Below the pieces are notes generated by a model. The model had not been told where the DNA came from. It ran no database searches and saw only the letters and a program-made list of their open reading frames with translations. Positions 16,587 through 24,457 of a stretch of DNA of 64,000 nt are shown one piece after another. A program made the translations under genes and the position numbers. Positions within the stretch are counted from its first letter, which is position 1, and each line of letters starts with the position of its first letter. Origin of the DNA: Microbacteriaceae bacterium VKM Ac-2854 (lineage in GTDB: Bacteria > Actinomycetota > Actinomycetes > Actinomycetales > Microbacteriaceae). Location: positions 310,001 to 374,000 of the forward strand of contig JABMLH010000003.1 of the NCBI GenBank assembly GCA_013205085.1. The letters run 5' to 3'.

Positions 16587-17510
16587 ATGTCGATCATCCT
16601 CGGAGCCAACCAGTACGGAAAGGCCGAGAACCGCGTCGTCCGCATCTACCGGGACACCCCGCGGCACGAGATCCACGACATCAACGTGTCCAGCGCCCTG
16701 CGCGGCGACTTCTCCGCCGCGCACTTGGTGGGCGACCAGTCCGCTGTGCTGCCGACGGACACGCAGAAGCAGACCGCCTACGCGTTCGCGAAGTCGAAGG
16801 GCCTGGAGAACATCGAGGACTACGGCCTCGCCCTGGCCAACCACTACATCGACGACGTCGAGCCCGTCGAGGGAGCCCGGATCGAGATCGAGGAGTTCGC
16901 CTGGGAGAGGGCCGTCGTCGACGGCGTCGAGCACGACCACACCTGGCTGCGCAAGGGCCAGGAGGTGCGGCTCGCCTCGATCACGGTCGAGGGCAAGGGC
17001 GATGCGAAGAAGACCTGGGTCACCGGCGGCTTGAAGGACTTGGTGCTGCTGAAGTCGACCGGCTCGGAGTTCCACGGCTTCCTGGAGGACGAGTACACCG
17101 TGCTCGTGCCGACCACCGACCGGGTGATGGCGACGTCGCTCGTCGCGAAGTGGCGCTTCGCCGGCACGGATCAGTCCGCTCTGGCCGGCATCGACTGGCA
17201 GGCGACGTATGCAGGCATCAAGGCGGCGATGGTGAAGCAGTTCGCCACCGTGCAGTCGCTCGCGCTGCAGCAGACCCTGTACGAGATGGGGCGCGCGGTA
17301 CTCGAAAAGTACCCGATCATCGACGAGATCGTGTTCTCGGCGCCGAACAAGCACCACTTCGTCTACGACCTCGCGCCGTTCGGCCTCGAGAACAACAACG
17401 AGGTCTTCCACGCCGATGACCGGCCGTACGGATTGATCCAGGCGACCGTCACGCGCGACGACGCTTCCGATGCGGGCCCTGCCTGGCGCTCGTACTCGGG
17501 CCTGGTATGA
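16587..17510 (+). CDS. Uricase (factor-independent urate hydroxylase)
   Basis: 307 residues, the usual length. Two T-fold repeats: the first has NQYGKAENRVVRIYR with the catalytic lysine and VLPTDTQKQTAYAFAK with the Thr-Asp pair. The second has SLALQQTLYEMGRAVL and SAPNKHHFVYDLAPFG with the conserved histidine. It oxidises urate with O2 to 5-hydroxyisourate and H2O2 without cofactor; HIU hydrolase and OHCU decarboxylase follow at 21740-22596. AGGAG precedes the ATG. The stop overlaps the guanine deaminase start by 4 nt (ATGA), so the two are coupled. Confidence 0.95.
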   Translation: MSIILGANQYGKAENRVVRIYRDTPRHEIHDINVSSALRGDFSAAHLVGDQSAVLPTDTQKQTAYAFAKSKGLENIEDYGLALANHYIDDVEPVEGARIEIEEFAWERAVVDGVEHDHTWLRKGQEVRLASITVEGKGDAKKTWVTGGLKDLVLLKSTGSEFHGFLEDEYTVLVPTTDRVMATSLVAKWRFAGTDQSALAGIDWQATYAGIKAAMVKQFATVQSLALQQTLYEMGRAVLEKYPIIDEIVFSAPNKHHFVYDLAPFGLENNNEVFHADDRPYGLIQATVTRDDASDAGPAWRSYSGLV

Positions 17511-18907
17511 GCCTCGCGGCCGTTCACCGCGGTCACATCTTCCACATCGCGGGCTCCGGGCTCGTCACCGATGCCGCCGCGAACCTCGTGTCGATTCCGG
17601 GCGGTGCCCTCGTTGTGGACGACTCGGGGATCATCGTCTGGGTCGGCTCCTACGCGGCGCTGCCGGCCGAGTACGCGCCATTGCCGGTGGTCGGCGACGG
17701 ATCGGCGTACCTGATCCCGGGGTTCGTCGACACGCACATCCACTACCCGCAGACGTACACGACGGATGCGTGGGGTGGCGGCCAGCTGCTGGAGTGGCTG
17801 GAGAACTGCATCTTCCCGTCGGAAGCGCGGCTGGCGGACGACGACTTCGCCCGCGGCGCGGCGAAGGAGTTCACCCGGCACCGGCTGCAAGCGGGCACGA
17901 CCGCGGCGATGGTGTTCGGCTCCGCGTTCCCCGGTGCGCAGGATGCGCTGTTCGAGGAGACGCGGGATGCCGGCCTTCGACTCGTCAGTGGACGGGGTGT
18001 GCAGACCAGCGGATCCGCCTCCGCCGCTCCGTTGCTGACCGGGGAGGACGAGGCGATCCGCCTGGTCTCGGAGGAGATCGCCAAGTGGCATGCCGTGGAC
18101 ACCGGGGATCCGTCTTCGGCGCTCCTGCAGGTCGCGGTGGTGCCCCGGTTCTCGCTGTCGGTGACCCGGCGGACGCTCGCGGCGCTGGGTGAGCTGTACG
18201 AAGATGTGCGCGGGCAGGGCGTGTACTTCCACTCGCACCTGAACGAGAACAACCGGCCGGGCAACGGTGAGATCGCGGTCGTGAAGTCGATGTACGAGGT
18301 CGACTCGTACCTCGACACCTACGACGGCAAGTTCCTGGCCGGGTCGAAGGTGGGTGGATCCTCGCTGCTGGGTCGGCGCTCCATCCTGGCGCACGCCGTG
18401 CACTGCCAGGATGCGGAGCTGTCGCGGATGGCCGAGACGGGCACGTCGATCGCGCACTGCCCCACGTCGCAGCAGTTCCTCGGCTCGGGCACGATGCCGT
18501 GGAAGCGCACCGTCGCGGCGGGGGTGAACATCGCGCTCGGCTCCGATGTCGGCGGCGGCGACGAGTGGCTGCTGTCGCGGGTGCTCAACGACGCGTACAA
18601 GGTGCACATCTCGGAGCCCGGCGAGGACGGCGTGGTGGTGCATCCGGCGGAGCTGCTGTTCACCGGCACGCTCGCGGGTGCCCGCGCGCTGGACATGGAG
18701 CAGCGCTTCGGCAACTTCGACCTGGGCAAGGACGCGGACTTCCTGCGGATCGAGCCCGACCGCTGGGAGCCGCTCGCCGCGGTGCTCTCGGAGGGAATCC
18801 GCGCGGACGACGAGGCCACGGCGACGAGCCAGACCCTCTTCTTCCTCCTGATGGCCCTGCGCGAACCCGCCATCGCCGCCGTCCACGTCCAGGGCCGCCC
18901 CCTGTAA
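17507..18907 (+). CDS. guaD: Guanine deaminase
   Basis: 466 residues. An ATZ/TRZ-type amidohydrolase with FVDTHIHYPQTYTTDAWGG near residue 75, FHSHLNENNRPG, LAHAVHCQDAE, AHCPTSQQFLGSGTMPW and LGSDVGGGDEWLL. The HYPQ and CPTSNxFLGSG-like motifs identify guanine deaminase, which converts guanine to xanthine and ammonia. The usual Asn in CPTSN is Gln here. It overlaps uricase by ATGA, so guanine entry and urate oxidation are expressed together. The 3' end runs into tandem GTTGTCACTCCGTC repeats that may serve as terminator. Confidence 0.92.
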   Translation: MSLAAVHRGHIFHIAGSGLVTDAAANLVSIPGGALVVDDSGIIVWVGSYAALPAEYAPLPVVGDGSAYLIPGFVDTHIHYPQTYTTDAWGGGQLLEWLENCIFPSEARLADDDFARGAAKEFTRHRLQAGTTAAMVFGSAFPGAQDALFEETRDAGLRLVSGRGVQTSGSASAAPLLTGEDEAIRLVSEEIAKWHAVDTGDPSSALLQVAVVPRFSLSVTRRTLAALGELYEDVRGQGVYFHSHLNENNRPGNGEIAVVKSMYEVDSYLDTYDGKFLAGSKVGGSSLLGRRSILAHAVHCQDAELSRMAETGTSIAHCPTSQQFLGSGTMPWKRTVAAGVNIALGSDVGGGDEWLLSRVLNDAYKVHISEPGEDGVVVHPAELLFTGTLAGARALDMEQRFGNFDLGKDADFLRIEPDRWEPLAAVLSEGIRADDEATATSQTLFFLLMALREPAIAAVHVQGRPL

Positions 18908-18925
18908 CCAGCGGCTACTCCCTCA

Positions 18926-19090
18926 GGGGGTTGTCACTCCGTCCCACGCTCCGCTCCCTGCGGAGGGGGTTGTCACTCCGTCCCACGAACGCCGCCTGCG
19001 GAGGGGGTTGTCACTCCGTCCCACGAACGCCGCCTGCGGAGGGGGTTGTCACTCCGTCTCATGCTCCGCGGGACGGAGTGACAACCCCCT
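18926..19090. repeat. Tandem 38-bp repeats of GTTGTCACTCCGTCCCA ending in an inverted copy
   Basis: Units starting GGGGGTTGTCACTCCGTCYCA lie at 18926, 18965, 19003 and 19041 (period 38-39 bp). The fourth pairs with GGACGGAGTGACAACCCCCT (19071-19090) as an 18-bp-arm hairpin. The same word, in both orientations, reappears just past the next gene (20071-20152). Confidence 0.92.
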
Positions 19091-19145
19091 CCGCTCTTGT
19101 GGATAACTTCGGCGGGCAGGCGACGACACACGGCACGATCGTTCC

Positions 19146-20069
19146 GTGCACGAGATCGAAGCCCCAATCCCCGACGCCTTCTCCGTCGCGCTCGGCCGTG
19201 AACTCGGCCTTTCGAAGCGCGCACTCCTGAGCGACGAATACTTCCGCCCCCATCGAGGAGCGCGGGCGCTGCTGCTGCCGACCTCCCTTCGGGAGCGATG
19301 CGAGGCGCTGCTACCACTTCTGCGCCCGGATCAGTTCTTCTCCCACATCACCGCTGCGCCGTTGTGGGGGCTCCCTTTCTGGTTCCCGGCCGACGAGAAC
19401 CTTCACGTATCAGGCCCTCACCCGACTCGTGCGATGCGTCGCCCGGGTGTTACCGGTCATCAGTCCAAAGACACCCGCTTGCAGGTGATCCAGGTACGAG
19501 GCCTTCCGCTCTCGGACCCGCTCTCGACGTGGTGTGCGCTCGCGTCCATGCTTCCGCTCGACGAATTGATCGTGATCGCTGATGCACTCGTTATGGTTGA
19601 CGCGTTCGGAAACGATCGTCCACGGTATACGCGCGAGCATCTGGGCGAGCGAGCGTCGCTCTACCTCGGCCCGAGGTTCAACCTCCTCGGGCGTGCCGTC
19701 GCGGAATCTCGTGTCGGAAGCGAATCACCGATGGAGACTCGATTGCGTCTGTTGCTCACGCGATCAGGCGTTCCCCAACCACGTCTCAATCAGAACGTCT
19801 TCACCGTCGACGGCGATTTCCTCGCCCGCCCAGACCAACATTGGCGCGAGTACAGAACGATCGTTGAGTACGACGGCATCTGGCATGATTCCACTCCGGA
19901 GCAGATCACTCACGACTCCCGCCGTATCGATCGCATCACGGACGAAGGCTGGTCGCATGTGAAAGTCGTCAAGGCGGATCTGCTTGAGCAACCGGGCGTG
20001 ACGGTCGCCCGCGTCGCGACCGCCCTTATTGCAGGCGGCTGGAACCCACCCGACGGCTTTCCCTTCTAA
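19146..20069 (+). CDS. DUF559-type (Vsr-like PD-(D/E)XK) protein with AbiEi-like N-terminal region
   Basis: 307 residues from GTG at 19146; CACGAT lies 6 nt upstream as a weak -10. The C-terminal 110 residues are DUF559-like: MRLRLLLTRSG-type helix (METRLRLLLTRSG), VPQPRLNQNVF, IVEYDGIWHDSTPEQITHD, RRIDRITDEGWSHVKVVKAD. EYDG plus the preceding FLARPDQHW fits the restriction-endonuclease-like core. The N-terminal half resembles the long DUF559/AbiEi-like proteins that are common in actinobacteria. Its function is unknown; a nuclease or mobile passenger role is inferred. It is bracketed on both sides by GTTGTCACTCCGTC repeats and has less extreme codon bias than its neighbours. Confidence 0.65.
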   Translation: MHEIEAPIPDAFSVALGRELGLSKRALLSDEYFRPHRGARALLLPTSLRERCEALLPLLRPDQFFSHITAAPLWGLPFWFPADENLHVSGPHPTRAMRRPGVTGHQSKDTRLQVIQVRGLPLSDPLSTWCALASMLPLDELIVIADALVMVDAFGNDRPRYTREHLGERASLYLGPRFNLLGRAVAESRVGSESPMETRLRLLLTRSGVPQPRLNQNVFTVDGDFLARPDQHWREYRTIVEYDGIWHDSTPEQITHDSRRIDRITDEGWSHVKVVKADLLEQPGVTVARVATALIAGGWNPPDGFPF

Positions 20070-20070
20070 A

Positions 20071-20152
20071 CGGGTTGTCACTCTGTCCCACCGCCGATCG
20101 AGACGGAGTGACAACCCCTCCCCACACGACAACGAGACGGAGTGACAACCCG
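20071..20152. repeat. Right-hand copies of the GTTGTCACTCYGTC repeat
   Basis: CGGGTTGTCACTCTGTCCCA (20071-20090) is followed by two inverted copies, GAGACGGAGTGACAACCC (about 20100-20117) and again at about 20134-20151. The first pair forms a hairpin between the convergent DUF559-type and pucR genes. Confidence 0.88.
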
Positions 20153-20168
20153 CTGTCGGGGCCGGGCG

Positions 20169-21737
20169 TCAGGTGAGCTGGAGGGCGAGGTAGAGGTCGG
20201 CGCGGTCGGCGGTGTTGGAGAGGTCGCGCCCGGTGAGTTCCTCGACGCGGGCGATGCGGTAGCGGACGGTGTTGAGGTGCAGGTGGGTCTGCTCCGCGGT
20301 GCGGACCCAGGAGCCGCCGCAGTCGAGGAACGCGCCCAGCGTGTGCAGCAGCGCGGAGTTGTACCGGGCGTCGTGCTCGACCAGCTTGCCGAGCACCAGC
20401 TCGACGAACACGGCGCGCAGGTGATCCGGCACCGCCGACAGCAGCTGCACCGACGACGTCACGTCCTCCGAGTCGTTGATCCGCACCGTGGCGTTCTCCG
20501 CGCCCGGCGTCGGCAGCAGCATCCCGTAGCGCGCGGAGCGCAGGGCTCCGCCGAGCTCGCCCAGCGACGAGGCCGGACTGGTGCCGACGCGCAGCACGAG
20601 TCCATCCAGGCCCGGCGACGCTCGCCGCAGCGCCGAGGTGACCACCGCGATCGGGTCGGCGCCCGTCGGGATCGACTCCGTCGCATCCGCCGGCACGATC
20701 GCGACCGCGCGGCCGTCGCGATCCTTACCGACCACGGGGCGAGCCAGGTGCGCCATCGCGTCCGCCAGCAACCAGATCGCCAGCGACTGCAGTTCCGGCC
20801 GGTCCTCGAAAGCCGCCGCGATCACCACGAGCGAGCCGTCCGTCCGCAACCCGCCCTGGCGCAGGTACACCGCCGTCTCGGACTGGTCGCTGTCCGCGTC
20901 GATCAGCTCGATCAGCCGGTCGGCCATCTTGCTCCAGCCGTACGCCTCGCCATTGCGCTGCACGCGATACAGCCCGGCCACGGCGGCCAGCTCGCTCGCG
21001 CTGTCGAGGATCGACGGATGCCAGTCGTTCCAGTCCCCCGCGAAGACCAGGAACCAGGCGGTGGCCCGGTGCTCCTCCGATCCCGAAACCACGAAGATCG
21101 AGAGCGTCTCACCCCGCGCATCCGTCACCGTGACCGGCACCTCGATCGAGGTCAGTGCCGCCGCGGTGATCAGCTCGACGTCGGTCAGTCCGAGCGGCTC
21201 AACGGGCGCCACGACCGGCCGTCCCGTGGCGGTGAGCACCCAGATCGGACGGCCCAACTCGGTCGCCGTGCGAGTGATCAGCTCATCCAGCAGCTGCCCC
21301 TTGTAGACGTCCGTCAGCAGCTCGCGCTGCCGCACGAGCGAGGCCGTCAGCCGCGCGACCCGGTCGCCGGCCATGGTGTTGGAGATGTGCGCGGTGATGG
21401 AGGCGAATGAGACGTCGGCCGGCACCGCGAACAGCGAGAGGCCGTGCTTCGTGCAGGCCTCCAGGACGTCGTCCGGCACGTAGCCGTAAAGGCCCTCGCC
21501 GGCCAGGAGCGCGACCGCGCCGGACTTCGCGACCGCGGACACGAACGCCTCGCTGTCGGCGGGCGTGCGCCGCCACATCAGTCCGGTCATCACCAGCTGC
21601 CCCCGCGTGAGGTACCGTCGCGGGTCGAGCAGATCGGTGGTGTAGGTCCAGTTCACCACCTGCGCCAAGGCCGACGGCGCCGTGTACAACGAGCGGATGC
21701 GCAGCTGCGGCGCATCGAAGACATCCTGCAGTTGCAC
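20169..21737 (-). CDS. pucR: PucR family transcriptional regulator of purine catabolism
   Basis: 522 residues from GTG at 21737. The N-terminal PucR ligand-sensing domain (DVFDAPQLRIRSLYTAPS; YLTRGQLVMTGLMWR; LAGEGLYGYVPDDVLEAC) comes first, then a central GGDEF-like segment. The C-terminal helix-turn-helix LHTLGAFLDCGGSWVRTAEQ, LHLNTVRYRIARVEELTGRDL is PucR HTH_30. PucR-type activators respond to purine breakdown products (allantoin family) and control purine genes. It is the last gene of the OHCU decarboxylase-HIU hydrolase operon, 2 nt after the HIU hydrolase stop. Confidence 0.9.
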   Translation of the reverse strand: MQLQDVFDAPQLRIRSLYTAPSALAQVVNWTYTTDLLDPRRYLTRGQLVMTGLMWRRTPADSEAFVSAVAKSGAVALLAGEGLYGYVPDDVLEACTKHGLSLFAVPADVSFASITAHISNTMAGDRVARLTASLVRQRELLTDVYKGQLLDELITRTATELGRPIWVLTATGRPVVAPVEPLGLTDVELITAAALTSIEVPVTVTDARGETLSIFVVSGSEEHRATAWFLVFAGDWNDWHPSILDSASELAAVAGLYRVQRNGEAYGWSKMADRLIELIDADSDQSETAVYLRQGGLRTDGSLVVIAAAFEDRPELQSLAIWLLADAMAHLARPVVGKDRDGRAVAIVPADATESIPTGADPIAVVTSALRRASPGLDGLVLRVGTSPASSLGELGGALRSARYGMLLPTPGAENATVRINDSEDVTSSVQLLSAVPDHLRAVFVELVLGKLVEHDARYNSALLHTLGAFLDCGGSWVRTAEQTHLHLNTVRYRIARVEELTGRDLSNTADRADLYLALQLT

Positions 21738-21739
21738 GA

Positions 21740-22081
21740 TCAGCTACCGCGATAGGTGGAGTAGGCGAACGGGCTGAGCAGCAGCGGGATGTGGTAGTGC
21801 GCGCGCTCGTCCGCGAGTTCGAACGTGATCGAGACCTCGGGGTAGAAGCCGGTCTGCCCGGTCGCCGCGAAATACGCCTCGGTGTCGAACACCACACGGT
21901 AGATGCCGGCGTCGAGCGCCTCCGGACCGAACTCGCCGACGCGACCGTCCGCATCCGTGATCGCGGTCGCGATCGACTCCCAGCCGGAGCCGAGCTTCGC
22001 GTCGAGCGCGACGGGCACACCCGCGGCGGGGCGGCCGGACACCGCGTCGAGGACGTGGGTGGTGACGTGACTGCGGGTCAT
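21740..22081 (-). CDS. 5-hydroxyisourate hydrolase (transthyretin-like)
   Basis: 113 residues. The diagnostic motifs are present: SHVTTHVLDAVSGRPAAGVPV at the N-terminus with the catalytic histidine, the arginine in DADGRVGEF, ERAHYHIPLLLSPFAYSTYRGS at the C-terminus, and the terminal YRGS tetrapeptide that separates HIU hydrolase from transthyretin. It hydrolyses 5-hydroxyisourate, the uricase product, to OHCU. The start overlaps the OHCU decarboxylase stop (ATGA). Confidence 0.95.
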   Translation of the reverse strand: MTRSHVTTHVLDAVSGRPAAGVPVALDAKLGSGWESIATAITDADGRVGEFGPEALDAGIYRVVFDTEAYFAATGQTGFYPEVSITFELADERAHYHIPLLLSPFAYSTYRGS

Positions 22082-22596
22082 GCTGTGGTCTCCTTCGAGA
22101 GGACGGATGGGTACGATCCGCCGAACAGCTGGCGGATCCGCAGCAGCGCGATGTCGCGCAGTTCGGAGCCGACGACGAAGGCCTCCGTCTCGTCGTCCAG
22201 CTCCAGTCGGCGCTGCAGCTCGGCGAGGATCTCGGCGCGGCTGCGCCCGGCGGCGCGGATCAGGAAGACGCGGCCGAAGCGCTGCTCGTACGCGCGATTG
22301 CCCTGCGCGAGGGCGGCGGCGAGCTGCTCGTCGGTCGATTGGCTCGAGGCCTGCTCGCTCGCCGAGAAGGTGGAGGACTGGCCGGATCCGGCGTGTTTCT
22401 CGCCGATACGCGGATGATCGGCGAGGGCGGCGTCGACTTCGGCGGCCGCCAGCGGGGTGGCTGCCGCGCGCGCCGCGTCGACGAGGGCGTCGAGCGAGGC
22501 GAACGGGGCGCGACGGGCGACGTCGTCGACCCATCGGGGCACGGCGAGGCAGGCGAGGAGGCCGGCGCGCAGTTCGGCGTCGGTGGGGTGCGTCAT
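22078..22596 (-). CDS. 2-oxo-4-hydroxy-4-carboxy-5-ureidoimidazoline (OHCU) decarboxylase
   Basis: 172 residues from ATG at 22596. It contains the catalytic histidine in LADHPRIGEKH, the Glu-Gln pair in FSASEQASS, and YEQRFGRVFLIRAAGRS leading to the second conserved arginine region. All are intact, unlike the domain fused to the permease at 14473-16482. It converts OHCU to S-allantoin and CO2, completing urate breakdown. First gene of the operon OHCU decarboxylase, HIU hydrolase, pucR, with 4-nt and 2-nt junctions. It is divergent from the MocA-like gene by 63 bp. Confidence 0.93.
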   Translation of the reverse strand: MTHPTDAELRAGLLACLAVPRWVDDVARRAPFASLDALVDAARAAATPLAAAEVDAALADHPRIGEKHAGSGQSSTFSASEQASSQSTDEQLAAALAQGNRAYEQRFGRVFLIRAAGRSRAEILAELQRRLELDDETEAFVVGSELRDIALLRIRQLFGGSYPSVLSKETTA

Positions 22597-22659
22597 GGGT
22601 TTCGGGCCTTCGGGGTCTGGGGAGGACGGACGGGGTTCAGGGGCTCGTAGGATGAGACG

Positions 22660-23211
22660 GTGATCGCGCTGGTACTCGCCGCCGGAGCCGGCCGACGTGC
22701 CGGTGGCCCCAAGGCGCTGCGCCGAACGGCGGACGGCACGCCCTGGCTGCAGCTCGCGGTCGAACGGATGCGCGCGGCCGGCTGCTCGGACGTGATCGTG
22801 CTGCTGGGCGCGGGGGCCGACGAGGCGCGCGAGCTGGTGCCGGATGGCGCGCGCATCGTCGTGGCGACGGACTGGGCGGACGGCGCCTCCGCCTCGCTGC
22901 GCGCGGGGCTTCGGGCAGCGGCGGCCGGCGATGCCGAGGCCGCGCTGGTGACGCTCGTCGACCTGCCCGATGCGAGCGCCGATCCGGCCGCCCGCGTGAT
23001 CGCGCAGGCGCGGCGACCGCTGCGGGATGCGCTGGCGCAGGCGCACTACGACGGTCGCCCCGGCCATCCGGTGCTGATCGGCCGCGCTCACTGGGACCCG
23101 TTGGCGGCCGAACTGCACGGCGACGTCGGAGCCCGAGACTACCTGCGCGCGCATCAGGCCCAGCTCGTCGAGTGCGGCGACCTGGAACGGGGCGACGACG
23201 TCGACCACTGA
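22660..23211 (+). CDS. MocA-like molybdenum cofactor nucleotidyltransferase
   Basis: 183 residues from GTG at 22660; TAGGAT (22648-22653) lies 6 nt upstream, suggesting a leaderless transcript. It has an NTP-transferase fold with MIALVLAAGAGRRAGGPKAL (glycine-rich nucleotide loop with the lysine), ATDWADGASASLRAGL and LVDLPDASADP; the LVDxP form is typical of MocA/CoxD-side proteins. In xanthine dehydrogenase clusters this family makes molybdopterin cytosine dinucleotide or a related nucleotide form of Mo cofactor. Here it probably serves the Mo enzyme at 542-3340. Confidence 0.82.
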   Translation: MIALVLAAGAGRRAGGPKALRRTADGTPWLQLAVERMRAAGCSDVIVLLGAGADEARELVPDGARIVVATDWADGASASLRAGLRAAAAGDAEAALVTLVDLPDASADPAARVIAQARRPLRDALAQAHYDGRPGHPVLIGRAHWDPLAAELHGDVGARDYLRAHQAQLVECGDLERGDDVDH

Positions 23212-23219
23212 GAGCTGGC

Positions 23220-23624
23220 TCATGGTGTGCCCTTGAGGGCCTCGGCCGCCGCGCGCCAGGCGAGGGTGGCGCACTTCGCACGGACGGGGTTGCCGGCGAG
23301 GGTGAGCAGCGCGTCCGCATCGCCCAGGCCGTCGGCCCGACCCCGGGTCGCCATCGCCGACAGGAACGCGACGATCGGAGCCGACGGGCCCAGTTCCGCG
23401 AGCATCGAGGCGCTCGCCTGCGACACCTCGCAGCCGCGACCGTCCCAGCGCACCACCACGCCGGAATCCGTCTCGACCAGCGCGATCGTGATCACGTCGC
23501 CGCAGGTCGGGCTGATCAGCCGCGCGGACGCCGCAGCCCCCGCGGGCAGCCCAGCACCGACCCGCCGCCGGGCGTGATCCAGGATCAGATCGGTCGGCGT
23601 CACGGCCGGGTCGATGAGGGTCAC
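23220..23624 (-). CDS. SufU/NifU-like Fe-S scaffold protein
   Basis: 134 residues from GTG at 23624, which overlaps the RpiR stop (GTGA). Three conserved cysteines and the aspartate of SufU are present: SPTCGDVITI (C41, D43), GRGCEVSQASASM (C65) and NPVRAKCATLAW (C118). SufU proteins transfer sulfur for Fe-S assembly. It is the last gene of the pucG-allC-rpiR operon rather than part of a suf locus. I infer a dedicated role in supplying the 2Fe-2S clusters of the purine hydroxylase, but a second general SufU elsewhere cannot be checked from this window. Confidence 0.82.
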   Translation of the reverse strand: MTLIDPAVTPTDLILDHARRRVGAGLPAGAAASARLISPTCGDVITIALVETDSGVVVRWDGRGCEVSQASASMLAELGPSAPIVAFLSAMATRGRADGLGDADALLTLAGNPVRAKCATLAWRAAAEALKGTP

Positions 23625-24457
23625 GAGCGCTCCTCCACCTCGGAGAGTTCCGCGTAGAGCGACGTGATCCCGGCGATCCGCGCGCGCGATTCGCGGGTGT
23701 TCGCGCCGAGCACGCCCGCCGCCAGCAGGTTCACCAGGCTCATCGCCGCCGAATAGCTGTCGAAGGCCGAGACGCTGTCGACGGGGCACTCCAACCACGT
23801 GCTCACGTGCTCCGTGAACCGGCGCGCCTGGCCGTCGGCCAGCAGCACGATCGGCACGCCGCGGTCACCGAGCGCGTGCACCACCTGCTCGAAGGACGCC
23901 GGGCGGCGACGGAAGCCGACGACGATCGCGACGTCGCGCGGGCCGAGGGCGACGACATCCTCCCCCAGCGACTGCCCGGGCTGCGGCGCGAGCTGAACCC
24001 GGTCACGGGCCTGGGCGAGTTGCTGGCGCAGATGCAGCGCGATCGGGTAGCTGTTGCGCAGGCCGATCACGACGACCTCGCGGGCGTCGGCGATCGCGGC
24101 GACGGCGGATTCGAGTCGGCCGTTCTCGAGGCCGGCGAGCATCTTCGTGTGGTTCGCCTTCTCCTGCTCCAGGTGCGCCGAGAGCGCCGTCGGGCCCGCA
24201 CCGATCGGCACGCCCTCGCTGCGCAGGGTGCGCGCATGCTCGCGCACCTCCTGCGAGTTCGAGAAGCCGAGGCGGCGGAACAGCCGCGACACCGTCGCCT
24301 TGGACACCCCGCTGTGCTGCGCCAGCTCGGTGGCGTTGTACACCGCGAGGTCACCGAGGTGATCGAGGATGAAGTCGGCCGCGCGCTGTTCCTGACGCGA
24401 GAGTTCGGCGTAGCTGGAGTCGATGCGTTGGCCGATGTTCAAGGCGACGGTCTCCAT
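23621..24457 (-). CDS. RpiR/MurR family transcriptional regulator
   Basis: 278 residues from ATG at 24457. The N-terminal HTH_6 domain (LSRQEQRAADFILDHLGDLA; LAQHSGVSKATVSRLFRRLG) and C-terminal SIS domain (EVVVIGLRNSYPIALHLRQQ; VAIVVGFRRRPASFEQVV) are complete. SIS domains normally bind phosphosugars, but RpiR members in allantoin/hydantoin clusters respond to nitrogen compounds, and position between allantoate amidohydrolase and the scaffold gene supports that here. The start overlaps the allC stop (TGATG). It probably autoregulates its operon. Confidence 0.9.
   Translation of the reverse strand: METVALNIGQRIDSSYAELSRQEQRAADFILDHLGDLAVYNATELAQHSGVSKATVSRLFRRLGFSNSQEVREHARTLRSEGVPIGAGPTALSAHLEQEKANHTKMLAGLENGRLESAVAAIADAREVVVIGLRNSYPIALHLRQQLAQARDRVQLAPQPGQSLGEDVVALGPRDVAIVVGFRRRPASFEQVVHALGDRGVPIVLLADGQARRFTEHVSTWLECPVDSVSAFDSYSAAMSLVNLLAAGVLGANTRESRARIAGITSLYAELSEVEERS

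Noticed and set aside
18926-19090. Tandem 38-bp repeats as a CRISPR array
   Set aside because: The repeat and intervening sequence are both repeated with the same period, so there are no unique spacers, and no cas genes are present.
8452-19106. TGTGGATAA at 8452-8460 and 19098-19106 as DnaA boxes of an origin
   Set aside because: Two isolated matches 10 kb apart, each in a promoter region; there is no cluster, AT-rich unwinding region or replication gene.
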